Shown: positions 8,599-18,612 of the stretch, piece after piece
How the letters are laid out: each line of letters starts with the position of its first letter
How positions within the stretch are numbered: the first letter of the stretch is position 1
Assembly (NCBI GenBank): GCA_023091735.1
Contig: JALKBU010000627.1
Span: 1-30,150, forward strand
From: Trichomonas tenax
Lineage: Eukaryota; Parabasalia; Trichomonadida; Trichomonadidae
Direction: 5' to 3'
DNA length: 30,150 nt
Notes under the pieces: generated by a model
The model's database searches: none
The model's input: only the letters and a program-made list of their open reading frames with translations
Told to the model about the DNA's origin: nothing
Position numbers and translations under genes: made by a program

Positions 8599-11500
8599 TC
8601 ACTCAAATTCATTATTAAGAGCTAAAGCAAGAGCATGAAGGTGATCATTATCATCAAATGCCTTCTTTCGCTTCTCTTCTTGGCATAAGTTAGATGCCAT
8701 TGTTAGGATATAACTTCCATTCTCACCCAAACGCTTTGAAAGGCTGCGAACGGCAATAACAGTATTTACAAAGTTATTTCCATTCACACTCTCGTGCGAA
8801 GCAGCGAAACATGATAAAGTATCTGCTCCTGCTGTTTCAACAATTGTTCGCAAAACTTCAATTGTTGTCGAACAGAACCTGAATTTTCTTGCGCAAAGAT
8901 CAAATAGTGTTTGAGCAACATCACTAACAGCCGTTTCTTGATTGGCACTTCCAGAGGCGTACGACAATGTCGAGCTTGAAAGTAAACACTTGGCAATGAA
9001 TGCAGCACGGCTTTCACACTTTGACATTGCGCCGCGAGATTCGAACAGCAATTGTCTATTGAGCGGTGAAACCAAGCAAGCACTTTCTTCCATTCTTCCA
9101 AATTTTTCATCAACCAAGTGATCAGTAACCTTTTCGAATCCAATTGGAAGGAGTTCGAAATAAACAGGAGGCAACTTGGATATTAAACGTTTGACATCTT
9201 CCATCTTTTCAAGCTCCTCTTGATGCCTTAGATACATCTTAATGAACTGTCTTGTGTATGAAGGCGGGAAGCTTGGAATGAGCTCTTCAATGCTTGTTAC
9301 GTACATTGCCTCTTGGTTACCGATTCTTCTGATTGGATGCAAATCCTTGATAGCTCTTACTGATTCAAGGATGGAGTATGGGAACATATATGATACGCCA
9401 TCAATAAATGTCGCGAGTCTCTTGCCTTGTTCGTCGGTGAGCTTCGAGTGAAAGAGGACCGGCAGCATGAAGATGGAGAAATTGCCTTCATCAAAAGTAT
9501 CCATGATTCCGTTGATAAGCTGCTCTGGGACTTCTTCGTGCATTGGAATGAGAGGCTCAACAGCAGAAGGAAGAGAAGGAACAATAACATTGACACCTGG
9601 TGGAAGAGCAAATCTATCAACTCTCGACTGTGGAGCAGGTGGGAAGAAAAGCTTTGAGATGATTGGAATAGAATCTGTGTATGGCATTGCAAGGATGGTC
9701 TTGATATCTTTGATGATGACTTCTTCTGCAACATCGTCTTCAGAGACTAACTTAAATATTGCCTGGCAAGCAAGAAGACTGAGTCCAGATTCCTCTGACA
9801 AAGCACGCTTGAGATACTCTGCATCTGCTGTGATGTGTCCCAATCCAATCATAACATCCTCAATAAATCTCGCGTTCGCTGGAGTGAGCGGCTTTTTGAT
9901 CATCGATAGGAGAAGTAAATTGGACAAGAATCTAAAGTGGTTTCTTCTGTCAACAATCAGCTTTGTGCACCACTCATCTGTGCGGACAGAGAGTTTATGT
10001 CTGCAAGCATAGGAGAAGAAGGCTGCAGTGAGGCGCTCATTCTTACAATGATCGAGACAGAACTTCTCAATCGAATGCCACTGGTCCTGTGTAACCGGCC
10101 TGAAAGAGAACCAAAGGAATCCAGTGAGATCTGCTGGAGATGGCTTTCTGTGCGGATACAGGATATTAGGTTCTTTGAGAATATCAACCATTTTGTATTC
10201 TGTGTTGATTGATTCTGTTGGTTGTGTGTTTTCTGGAGCTTTATACCACGGTGGAATCTTCGCTGGATCGTGTTCCAACTCATCTGACTTGAGAGGGAGA
10301 TCAAAGAACTCTGGCTTCTTGTCGTCAAGCTGCATAATGTCAATGAGTTCATCGCCGCATACTTCGGCCGCCGGCTTAACGAAATCGAATGATGACTGAT
10401 TACGTTCATATATTTCGACTTGGATTGGCGTGAGTGTCGAAAAGTCTGTAATCTTGATTCCAGTCAACTCCTTGATTATTGGTTCGTCTTCCAACTCAAC
10501 AATCCAGTTGTTGTATGATATCTCAGCGGCGCATTGATTGATATAGTCCATGTTCAGCTTAGCGGCAAGGAAAGCATTAGAAACAGGAAGTTTTCCACCT
10601 CGTCTGTCCATAGCAGCCAAAACTTCGCGAGATGTCTCTGCAGCAGTGAGAACGTATGGGCCGCAAGCAGATCCGGGAGCTGCCATGAAACTTGACAAAG
10701 CAACCGATACTGCACAGTCAAACGGGAATTGCTGAGCAAAGAAGAGAGAAACTTGACCAGCAACAATGGAATGCAAGTCCGGGAACTTCGTTTCTGCATA
10801 TTCTCTAAGAGCAACAACGAGCTTGCAAACTGACGACGTAAAAGCATTTGACAAGAATCTGCATACATCAAACAAACCAGCGACAGTTGAAAAGCTTGGA
10901 GTGCACTGAGAAATGATATCACTCAAAATCAAAACGCTTGCATTGACAATCTGGCCAAATGTGGATTGCATGATTGGCTCATTTATGAGTTCTAGAAGCT
11001 CAGGGAGTGCCTTTGATATGTGGTACCACTGTGTAACTTGCGATGAAAGAACAGCTCTATCAAAAGAGAATCCAAGTGTTGACAAGCTTGAAAGCAGAAC
11101 AGACAAAACTCTCTGGAAGAGTTCATCAGCCTGCTGGCATGGCCTTCTTTGAACCTGATCAAGAATCGTTGTTACAGAGAGCTCGTAAGCAGCTGGTGGA
11201 AGCAGACTAGCGTCGATCATTTCGACAACGAATGAAGGATCAATGTTTGTAATAAGAGGTAAATAAGACTGAGCATTCTCGAACCAGTCGAGATGTGAGT
11301 ATTCAAGTGATATCGACAGCTTTTCGAGAAAATGAGGAAGTTCTTGAATAACACTTGGATGTGGATTGGAAATGAAAGTAAGAACAATATCTTCGAATGA
11401 TACTGTCAATAGTGATGTTGAGAATTGTGTAAAATCGACATTTTTAAGTAATTTAATTAAGTGAATTTGTTCGACAAAGTATTTCGGAAGTGGGTTTAAA

Positions 11501-12651
11501 CAAAGATTGATAACTTTTGTAGCGTGTGTTGGGACTATCTTATACAATTCATCAAAACATTCGGTCAATAATTCGATAATAGAAATGAAAATCAATGGAT
11601 CGCGTTCAATTGCTTGCTTCTCCATAAAAGCAAGGAAATTTGTAGGAATTAAATGCTCCTTAATAAACAAAGCAGTTAATTTTGTGATTGAAATTAATAA
11701 AGGTGTTGGAATTGATTCATCATAGGCAAGGAACTGTTTGAGACAGTCCATGCTTATCAATTTCAGTCGGCAACACATCGTAAAGCAATCCATAATCGCT
11801 GCTTTTTGAGCGATCGTAGATTGCTCAAATGATTCGCAAACAGTGGACAGAACATGAGTCCAGAAAGCAATATCTTTGGATGGAGGATGCTTGTAGTATC
11901 TTTGAAGAAGCAGATAAACAATTTCGATTGCTGTTGAGCGTGTTTCTGAGTTTTTGTCTTTGAGTTTGGTTATTATCGTTTCCTTGAGGATTACAACATC
12001 GATTGAACGCTCTTTAGGCCAAAATTCGAGGAAATCTTTAATGAAATCGAGCTTTGATTTTTTAACAACGTATTCAAAGTATTGTTCAGGTGATTTCTGA
12101 GATAGAAACGCAACTGTTGATGCTAGAGGCGAATTTATAAGGAAGTCAATAAACTTATCTAAATTTTCTTTTGACATCGATTCTCTAATAAGCATCCACA
12201 CATCCTGTGGTACTTTCTGTAGAAATTCCGGTTTAGTTGCCTTGATAAATGTCTGGCATGTTCCAATTAGTTGTTGTCGCTGGCAGGGATTGACAGATCG
12301 CAGTGTCAAGCACCAGAAAGTGAACAACACGGTCTGAGAAGGCGGTTGGAGCTGAGAAGTGTCTATTTCAGAAAGTACTGTTCTCAGCAAATTTGGTGCA
12401 AAGCCAGATAACAATGATCCCCAGTAGGAAATGAATGCATTAGCCTCAACACGGATGTTTAATTCTTCGTGGCATGTCAAAGGCAATGCAAGAGTCATTA
12501 AACGTGAAATTATTTGTTTTGAGTTCTGAGAATTTTGGTCAACGAGTTGTGATATCTGTAAATCTACTTTTACCTGATGCAGGGCCTTCGAAATTTTAGG
12601 AGGGTCATTCGCTTGGACAGCTAATTCGAGAACTTTAAGTTTCGGAATCAT
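8599..12651 (-). CDS. Large helical-repeat (HEAT-like) protein, 1350 residues
   Basis: One uninterrupted 1350-codon frame. The start is the ATG at 12651, with an in-frame TAA two codons upstream. The N-terminal ~750 residues are serial amphipathic helices typical of HEAT-type solenoids (for example the blocks around SETRSTAIEIVYLLL and LIFISIIELLTECFDEL). A more polar, acidic middle (about 780-850, including DEPIIKEL, PAKIPPWYKAPEN) is followed by a second helical domain and a basic EEKRKKAFDDND end. No transmembrane segment, catalytic motif or known domain signature is apparent. Likely roles are scaffold, trafficking or transport adaptor, but this is inference. The upstream 60 bases carry three TGTCA/TGACA sites (12,665-12,715). 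Confidence 0.85.
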   Translation of the reverse strand: MIPKLKVLELAVQANDPPKISKALHQVKVDLQISQLVDQNSQNSKQIISRLMTLALPLTCHEELNIRVEANAFISYWGSLLSGFAPNLLRTVLSEIDTSQLQPPSQTVLFTFWCLTLRSVNPCQRQQLIGTCQTFIKATKPEFLQKVPQDVWMLIRESMSKENLDKFIDFLINSPLASTVAFLSQKSPEQYFEYVVKKSKLDFIKDFLEFWPKERSIDVVILKETIITKLKDKNSETRSTAIEIVYLLLQRYYKHPPSKDIAFWTHVLSTVCESFEQSTIAQKAAIMDCFTMCCRLKLISMDCLKQFLAYDESIPTPLLISITKLTALFIKEHLIPTNFLAFMEKQAIERDPLIFISIIELLTECFDELYKIVPTHATKVINLCLNPLPKYFVEQIHLIKLLKNVDFTQFSTSLLTVSFEDIVLTFISNPHPSVIQELPHFLEKLSISLEYSHLDWFENAQSYLPLITNIDPSFVVEMIDASLLPPAAYELSVTTILDQVQRRPCQQADELFQRVLSVLLSSLSTLGFSFDRAVLSSQVTQWYHISKALPELLELINEPIMQSTFGQIVNASVLILSDIISQCTPSFSTVAGLFDVCRFLSNAFTSSVCKLVVALREYAETKFPDLHSIVAGQVSLFFAQQFPFDCAVSVALSSFMAAPGSACGPYVLTAAETSREVLAAMDRRGGKLPVSNAFLAAKLNMDYINQCAAEISYNNWIVELEDEPIIKELTGIKITDFSTLTPIQVEIYERNQSSFDFVKPAAEVCGDELIDIMQLDDKKPEFFDLPLKSDELEHDPAKIPPWYKAPENTQPTESINTEYKMVDILKEPNILYPHRKPSPADLTGFLWFSFRPVTQDQWHSIEKFCLDHCKNERLTAAFFSYACRHKLSVRTDEWCTKLIVDRRNHFRFLSNLLLLSMIKKPLTPANARFIEDVMIGLGHITADAEYLKRALSEESGLSLLACQAIFKLVSEDDVAEEVIIKDIKTILAMPYTDSIPIISKLFFPPAPQSRVDRFALPPGVNVIVPSLPSAVEPLIPMHEEVPEQLINGIMDTFDEGNFSIFMLPVLFHSKLTDEQGKRLATFIDGVSYMFPYSILESVRAIKDLHPIRRIGNQEAMYVTSIEELIPSFPPSYTRQFIKMYLRHQEELEKMEDVKRLISKLPPVYFELLPIGFEKVTDHLVDEKFGRMEESACLVSPLNRQLLFESRGAMSKCESRAAFIAKCLLSSSTLSYASGSANQETAVSDVAQTLFDLCARKFRFCSTTIEVLRTIVETAGADTLSCFAASHESVNGNNFVNTVIAVRSLSKRLGENGSYILTMASNLCQEEKRKKAFDDNDHLHALALALNNEFE

Positions 12652-13360
12652 TTGTTAGAAAATTTGTCAAATCTGAAAATTTTGACAATTTTGGGAAATC
12701 TGACATTTTCATTTTTCCATTCTTTCGAAGTCTTATTATGCTTAAAATGTTTGATTTTCTTACTTTCTCTAAACCAACTGAGGCTTTTTAAAGTATTCAA
12801 CTGGTTATGAACACAATCATTGCATTCTAATATAAAACTTATAAAATGCTTTTAAGATAGCTCTATTTTGAGAGCATTTAATTGTGCGATTATCGAAATA
12901 TTTTGAATCTATTATATGAGGGCTCCTCATTTCCTCGGAATTTTAAATCGAAAATTTGATTTGATTCAAATATAGTTACATAAATTCCTTGAAATGATGC
13001 CACATTCCCCTTAGTATTTCTTTTCTAGGTCTTATCTAATTATCAAATTAAATTTTCATTTAATTTGATTTTAACGCAATGATAGCCAAATCAATCTATA
13101 TTTAATCTCCATTTGGCCTCTATATACAAATTCTATTACTTTTTCTAGATGTAAATCATTCTTTATAAATCATGATTATAAAACTTGAAAAGTGTGACTA
13201 TAGTTGATTGGAAAATGATGCTCTTATGTATTAGATGTAATGGTCAAAGTCTTAATGCTATAACACCGAATAAATTTATCAAAGATTTATTTTGTCAAGC
13301 TATGGAGCTGAAAACCAGAACATGAGTTCTAAGTCAACAGTATAATCATCTGTGATGAAT
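12652..13360. other. Intergenic, about 710 bases
   Basis: AT-rich with frequent stops. The left 65 bases are the promoter of the large solenoid gene, with repeated TGTCA/TGACA. The rest shows no coding sequence; the right end may include eroded upstream parts of the neighbouring pseudogene. Confidence 0.55.
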
Positions 13361-14010
13361 ATGTTATTAAGGTTTTATAACAAAATTATCAAGAGAAGAG
13401 GCCAACGGCCTTTCAGTATAAATCTTTGAGTTCTTATCGCTGTGATTCTACTATACCATTACAATCACGAGAAATCTATCATTAGAAATGTTGCAGTTCC
13501 ACCAATTCATCGAAATCTTTTAGATAAAAACATGGATTTGACTTTTCATAACTTCACCGGTGCATTCAACTCAACTGTGACTGTAAATATTACGTTTCCT
13601 GATACTGCTTACAATCACTACCGTCAAATTGTTGACAATCGACATTATACGATGCTAAAATTCGATAGTACATCACTTATCCTAGAGCAAAACCTATATT
13701 ATCACTTAAACAACATATATGTATCAAAACTATGATTCATCCACGATAATCAATATACTTTATTAATTCCATTATACGATGATTCAATCATGGACTTCAA
13801 ACAGAAGTCGAATATTCAGAAACAAAGGCACTTGAAGCATTAGCTCATATGTTATATACTTTAATAAACGGAAAATGGCATGAATCAATCGGTTATGATG
13901 GATACGCCCTGCCTTTCAACATGACTGCAGTTGTCTACAATGCGACAATGATTGCAAGAAGGGAACTGAACGATCCAACAATACCTGAACCAAAAATGAT
14001 CATTTGTTAA
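13361..14010 (+). pseudogene. Broken membrane-protein gene, possibly ABCA-type transporter ectodomain
   Basis: A decayed gene. From an ATG at 13361 one frame reads a basic N-terminus (KIIKRRGQRPFSINL), a TGA at 13427, a short hydrophobic stretch (VLIAVILLYHY), then an ectodomain-like region rich in Asn-x-Thr (NFTGAFNSTVTVN) with YNHYRQIVDNRHY and STSLILEQNLYYHLNN. A second TGA lies at 13733. After a one-base shift near 13,800 the sense continues as ETKALEALAHMLYTLING and LPFNMTAVVYNATMIARRE, ending at TAA 14008-14010. A basic N-terminal helix, one membrane segment, then a glycosylated loop with an N-T-x-x-Y-N motif is how ABCA-family transporters begin, but no nucleotide-binding domain is present, so the family call is tentative. 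The following ~85 bases may also be remnant. Confidence 0.5.
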
Positions 14011-14446
14011 TTTCCTTTTAGTCTTTTTTATATGTTAAACGCTATCCATGGTTTGATTAACTCTACTGCTCTGTTTTTGATCCTAGAAATTTAAACATCA
14101 AAAAGCAGAAATGTCATTACAACAAATCTTGAAATGAAGCGATACTTTCACCATAAAATCAAATACATCATTGTTCTATGGGTATTTATAGCAAAAATTG
14201 ACTTAAAATAGATATATTGGACTATGATCACACACTAAATCAAGAATTCGAAAAATGAATTCGAAATGAAAATGATTATTATTTCAAAATTGTTTGCTGA
14301 AAGTTATAAATTATAAAGATTTATATGTATGTAAGTGAATGGTAATAGAATAAGTTCATTAGTTTCAATAGGAATGATAAAAATATTTTTGACATGTAAA
14401 TTGATGTTGACAAAAAAGTGAACGATAAAAAACGTTTTTACAAAAT
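14011..14446. other. Intergenic region with PF16 promoter
   Basis: The first part may be the eroded tail of the pseudogene. The last 60 bases contain TGACATGTAAATT (14390-14402) and a second TGACA (14408-14412), 35-57 bases before the PF16 start. Otherwise AT-rich with no gene. Confidence 0.55.
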
Positions 14447-15964
14447 ATGAGTAAGCAGCTCATTCGGGATTTCGATGCCTACAAGAAAGCTCGCCACGAC
14501 TTTGTTTCTATGGTGTCAGAAGCTGCTATGAAGCCAGATAACATCAACACACTTATCGAATTGAACGTTTTGTCGCTTTTAAGACCTTTATTACTCGATA
14601 ACGTTCCAAGCATCCAGCAAATGTCCGCTTTAGCTATCAGCAGACTTGCGTCTGTCAGCGAGATGAACTCTGAGAAGATTATTTCTATAGGAATGCTGCC
14701 AGAAATTGTAAATGGACTCAACTCCAAGGATGAACGTTATCAGAAGAATCTTTGTCAAGTAATTCGCTCAGTATCAAAGCACTCACAGAAATTAGCATCA
14801 AAAGTTGTCGCAGGTGGCTGCTTAAAGCCACTTGTTGAGTGTATCAACTCTAAATCGAACGATGTTACAGAAGCTGCTGCCTCATCCATCAAAGCGATCG
14901 CATCACACGATATTGCACTCGCTCAGGAGGTCGTAGAAGCAGGAGCTTTGCCACCATTGATCAAATCTATCAATAGAACTGAAAGCTCGCTTCGTCGCAC
15001 ATCGATATCAGCAATAGGATCAATTGCTCGTCACAACTCAAAGCTTGCACAGGCCTGCATTGAATCACGAGCAATTCCAACAATCGCTTCAACACTTTCA
15101 TCAGCAAACAACTTCAAACTCAAAACACAAGCGTGCTTAGCACTAGCTTCGATCGCAGCACACTCAGTTGATACAGCAGAACTTGTTGTTGAAGAGAAAA
15201 TCTTCCCATCAGCGTTAACATGTTTCACAGATGCAGACAAGGATCTCCGTGTTGCAGCCGCGAAGCTTGTGTATGAAATTGTCAAGCATACGCAGGAGCT
15301 CTCGCAGGGTGTCGTCGGCTTTGGTGGATGCCAGTCTCTTGTTGAATACATCAGAACGAGCAAGACTGACATGATCCCTGCAGTCAAAGCCGTTGGTGCC
15401 ATTGCTGCTTTCTCGCCATCGCTTGCAATGAGCTTACTTGAGGCTGGCGCAGGAAGAGCAACACTCGGCGTTTTCGTATCATCAAAGAGCATTGAAACGA
15501 AGAGTGTCGCTGCAAAAACAATCGGAATGCTCGGCAGGCATAACTCCCAGACATCTCAGAAGATGACATCCATGAACGCACTCAGTTTATTGTTCCAGGC
15601 ACTTAACGATCCAGATGGCGATGACAACCTTCGCACAGCCGTCAAGGAGGCGATGATCGACTTGATAAAGAACTGCGAAGATATCACAGCACTTGAGCCT
15701 CTCATTACAACAGCGCAAGGAGAAATTCTTTGCAATGTTCTTGAGAGAATTTCTAACTTGTTGTCGAAGAATCCAAAGATCAGAGCGCCATTCGTCTCAT
15801 CTGGTGGTTTCAGGAGTGTTCAATTGCTTCAAGCTGACAATGATGCAACATTGAAGAGTCTCATCGATGCAATTAACGATTGCTACCCAGACCAAGCTGT
15901 TAGATTCTACTCTCCCAACTATGTTGAAGAACTCAACAAAGAGGTAGAAGCGCACAACGCTTGA
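14447..15964 (+). CDS. SPAG6: Axonemal central-pair protein PF16/SPAG6
   Basis: A 505-residue armadillo-repeat protein almost identical in length to human SPAG6 (509). It stabilises the C1 microtubule of the flagellar central pair and is needed for flagellar motility. Matching landmarks run through the whole chain: the N-terminal YKKARHDFVSMV (YQKARTQFVQMV in SPAG6), NVLSLLRPLLLDNVPSIQQ, serial repeats with the signature H(S/N)xxLAQxVVxAGAxPxL, TAELVVEEKIFP, KHTQELSQGVV, IGMLGRHN and the C-terminal INDCYPDQAVRFYSPNY (SINSCYPEEIVRYYSPGY). About eight ARM repeats are intact, with no break or extension. It sits alone on the + strand, preceded by TGACATGTAAATT elements. The best identified gene in the window; it shows the organism builds motile flagella. 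Confidence 0.97.
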   Translation: MSKQLIRDFDAYKKARHDFVSMVSEAAMKPDNINTLIELNVLSLLRPLLLDNVPSIQQMSALAISRLASVSEMNSEKIISIGMLPEIVNGLNSKDERYQKNLCQVIRSVSKHSQKLASKVVAGGCLKPLVECINSKSNDVTEAAASSIKAIASHDIALAQEVVEAGALPPLIKSINRTESSLRRTSISAIGSIARHNSKLAQACIESRAIPTIASTLSSANNFKLKTQACLALASIAAHSVDTAELVVEEKIFPSALTCFTDADKDLRVAAAKLVYEIVKHTQELSQGVVGFGGCQSLVEYIRTSKTDMIPAVKAVGAIAAFSPSLAMSLLEAGAGRATLGVFVSSKSIETKSVAAKTIGMLGRHNSQTSQKMTSMNALSLLFQALNDPDGDDNLRTAVKEAMIDLIKNCEDITALEPLITTAQGEILCNVLERISNLLSKNPKIRAPFVSSGGFRSVQLLQADNDATLKSLIDAINDCYPDQAVRFYSPNYVEELNKEVEAHNA

Positions 15965-16097
15965 TATTAAATTTACTCTATGTTATTAATAAAAACTCAA
16001 ATGTAGTAAAAAAAAAACAAGAACAGTTTTAAGCAGTTCTGGTGGAGGTGTAATTTAAAAAGAATCAAATGTTCGCTCAATAATAAGAATGATGATA

Positions 16098-16143
16098 TGT
16101 CAAAAATGATAATTACGTGTCAAAAATAATCAATTACATGTCA
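16098..16143. promoter_or_regulatory. Three spaced TGTCA sites upstream of the GTPase gene
   Basis: TGTCAAAA occurs three times, with TGTCA at 16098-16102, 16118-16122 and 16139-16143, spaced 20 and 21 bases (about two helical turns). The preceding bases are also similar (AYGTGTCA, ACATGTCA). The cluster ends 73 bases before the GTPase start. A transcription-factor array is inferred. Confidence 0.5.
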
Positions 16144-16208
16144 AAATGATTCTTTAAATGATATGTTTGGGTAGCTCTAGGAATAATGCTGTATTTTCAG
16201 AAAATTTT

Positions 16209-16213
16209 TCATT
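16209..16213 (+). promoter_or_regulatory. Trichomonad initiator (Inr) of the GTPase gene
   Basis: TCATT followed by TTT, with A+1 at 16211, only 6 bases before the ATG at 16217. Perfect match to TCA+1Y(T/A). Confidence 0.65.
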
Positions 16214-16216
16214 TTT

Positions 16217-16870
16217 ATGAAAACAGTTCTCAGAGATCTTTTATCTTCTGGACACAAAATCATCAAAGGAGCTGTTTCAATAGATCCTGACGATGTGCCA
16301 CTGCAGAAACTAAAAATGGTTATATGTGGTGATGAAAAAACAGGCAAATCAAAGTTATTCGATAGAATTATTCGAGATACATACATAGAAAACTATTTCC
16401 AGACAATAGGAAGTGACTTCGAGACAACAAATAGAGTAGTTCCGGGCGCAAATGTCGAATTAGAAGTCTGGGATACCGCTGGATCTCCTCAATATCGCTC
16501 AATTTTGCCGATTTTCTTTAACAACGCGGACATTGTTATCGTTGTGTTTGATGTGACGAGCAGAAAGTCATTTGAAACAGTCGCTGGTTTTGTTACAGAC
16601 GCAAGAAATTGGGTGAACAACGAATGCGACATTGCTGTATTCGGCACTAAGATAGACAGCTGGAAGAACAAAAGAGAGGTTGAATTCGATGAAGCTGATC
16701 AATTAACACGAAGATTCGATACACGTTATTTCGAGACAAGCGCTGTCACAACGCAAGGTCTTGAGGATGCTATCAGAAAGTTGCTGAAACATGCTTTGAA
16801 GCGTAAAAGACTTCTTCCAGAGTGGCTTTTGTCAACACCTCGTGATGGCAATGAGAGTGATGATGATTGA
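16217..16870 (+). CDS. Ras/Rab-superfamily small GTPase, no prenylation cysteine
   Basis: A 217-residue protein with a ~33-residue N-terminal extension before the G domain. The P-loop GDEKTGKSKL fits GxxxxGKS. The switch I region has IENYFQTIGSDFE. Switch II is WDTAGSPQYRS, in which Ser-Pro replaces the usual Gln/Glu, so the catalytic Gln of Ras is missing and slow hydrolysis is expected. G4 is GTKIDSW (TKxD instead of NKxD) and G5 is ETSAV. The general pattern is Rab-like, with FETVAGFVTDARNWV. It ends in an acidic tail (GNESDDD) with no Cys, so it is unlikely to be lipid-anchored by prenylation and is either soluble or held by partners. The Inr at 16209 fixes the start. Confidence 0.88.
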   Translation: MKTVLRDLLSSGHKIIKGAVSIDPDDVPLQKLKMVICGDEKTGKSKLFDRIIRDTYIENYFQTIGSDFETTNRVVPGANVELEVWDTAGSPQYRSILPIFFNNADIVIVVFDVTSRKSFETVAGFVTDARNWVNNECDIAVFGTKIDSWKNKREVEFDEADQLTRRFDTRYFETSAVTTQGLEDAIRKLLKHALKRKRLLPEWLLSTPRDGNESDDD

Positions 16871-17592
16871 AGCTATAGAGTATTATCCTTGCTTATGTGT
16901 GTTCTGATTCTGTTTATTTTAAATATAATTATCTAATATTATCAAATTCTAGATATGAATCAAAGAGGACTATGAAAAACTTTGAGGTGTGTGTTTACAC
17001 AGACAACTTAACAAAATGAAATAGAAAAACATAAAAGAAATTCATTGTTTTTATGAAAATGTTAAAATGATATCAAAATATACGAATTGGAACTTTCAAT
17101 ATCAATAAACTTCTTAGTAAAATGTTTGATAATAAGTAGGAAGGTGAATTTCACAAGTGTTGCAAACAATTACTCAAATCATGCAATTATACGTATAATT
17201 ATACGTTGCTATTTCTTATGAATATGATAATTTAGAATCTTTATAGGACAAATTGATTATGCTGCTTCAGTTGAATGTTTTATGCTTGTAGTCATGATTG
17301 CATATCAATGTTTATGTCACTAATCTTAAAAAAAAAGATAAAATTGTATTACAATCATTCAACAAGATGAACAATATAGCTTATTCCAGATGCACATAGT
17401 ATCATACTCTAAGCTCGAGTCAAAATACCTTGAACACGAACATTTTTGAATTAAAAATCAACTAATTTTCAACTTTGTCAGTAAAAACAGATTCAATAAT
17501 ATAAATGTATCTCATTTATCTAATAAAAATTGTAATCTTTAACTTTGAATCAAAAATCATCGTCAGATTTTACAAACTTAAAAAAATTAAAA
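16871..17592. other. Intergenic, about 720 bases, with palindromes
   Basis: AT-rich and without a gene. It contains two overlapping perfect 16-base palindromes, AATTATACGTATAATT (17185-17200) and ACGTATAATTATACGT (17191-17206). No initiator match is obvious immediately before the start at 17593. Confidence 0.55.
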
Positions 17593-18522
17593 ATGGATGC
17601 TCCGCTTATTGACGGCGACAAGTGCCAAGGAAAATGCTCTGGAAAGAAGCCATGCCCGTTCAAGCCTATAATGATAATGCTCATTGTCAACTTAATTGTT
17701 CTGTTGACGGTATTCGGAATGGTTATCGCTTTGCTTACGAAATCTAACGGAACTGTTGCTCCAAATAGCGACCCAAGGATTGGCATGGCAGGAATGAGAC
17801 TGAATGAGACCGATATTGGCAGTTTCAACGACTCAATTTACAATTTTGCAAACATTTTCTATACTGATGCTGTTCAGAAGACAAGAATTACACCAATAGT
17901 CTTGCCGGTACCAACCAAGTTCTCGATTGACTTAATTGAGAAACAATTAGATTCAATTGATGCTCTTATCATTCCTGGAGGCTATGATACAGTTCCAACA
18001 CTTTATGGCGAGGATTGGACACAGTGGATTGGAAGAACAAGCTACATAACTGATATTTATCTCATCCAATTAATTAAGTCTGCTTATTCACGTAAAATGC
18101 CAATCCTTGGTATCTGCCGTGGCATGCAGATCATCAACGTTGCTTTCGGAGGCACACTTTACCAAGATATTTCATTAACACCAATGAAACTTCCATCAAG
18201 AAGCCACTACCAGACAACAGACGGGTGTGTTGCCAATCACTCAATCAAGATCACACCGAACACGATGCTTGCAGAAATTTTCCCGAATGTTGAAAAAATG
18301 GAAGTTAACTCGTTCCACCATCAGGCTGTTGATAGACTCGCTGACGACTTCGTTGTTGATGCTATGTCTACAGATGGCCTTATCGAATCCATGCATAAGA
18401 AGACAGGTTTCGTTTTCGCAACACAATTCCATCCAGAAAAACACATTGCCTGTGATGACACGTTCCTCCCAATCTTCCAGCGCCTCGCTGAAGAAGCCAA
18501 GAAATACATGAAAGCGAATTAA
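17593..18522 (+). CDS. Membrane-anchored class I glutamine-amidotransferase-like hydrolase (peptidase C26 type)
   Basis: A 309-residue protein from the ATG at 17593; the TTG at 17545 would only add a doubtful 16-residue leader. A cytosolic Cys-rich N-terminus (CQGKCSGKKPCP) is followed by a transmembrane helix at about residues 28-50 (IMLIVNLIVLLTVFGMVIALL) and then the catalytic domain, giving type II topology with the enzyme outside the cytosol. Landmarks of gamma-glutamyl hydrolase/PuuD-type enzymes are IIPGGYD, the nucleophile elbow GICRGMQIIN with Cys, FGGTLYQDI, VNSFHHQAVDRL, and QFHPEKH with the His and Glu of the triad. PuuD-type enzymes cleave gamma-glutamyl-GABA; folate gamma-glutamyl hydrolases are relatives. 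The substrate here is unknown, but all triad residues are present. Confidence 0.9.
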   Translation: MDAPLIDGDKCQGKCSGKKPCPFKPIMIMLIVNLIVLLTVFGMVIALLTKSNGTVAPNSDPRIGMAGMRLNETDIGSFNDSIYNFANIFYTDAVQKTRITPIVLPVPTKFSIDLIEKQLDSIDALIIPGGYDTVPTLYGEDWTQWIGRTSYITDIYLIQLIKSAYSRKMPILGICRGMQIINVAFGGTLYQDISLTPMKLPSRSHYQTTDGCVANHSIKITPNTMLAEIFPNVEKMEVNSFHHQAVDRLADDFVVDAMSTDGLIESMHKKTGFVFATQFHPEKHIACDDTFLPIFQRLAEEAKKYMKAN

Positions 18523-18612
18523 AGCAATAAAGGCATCTTAGTAAAATAAACCATTTCCCTTTTTTGTTATGCAAAAATAATGCTGATGCAAAAAGAAAAT
18601 TTACAACACAAA

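Noticed and set aside
17545..17592. 16-residue N-terminal extension of the hydrolase using TTG
   Set aside because: A TTG start is unlikely in a eukaryotic nuclear gene; the ATG at 17593 gives a normal type II anchor.
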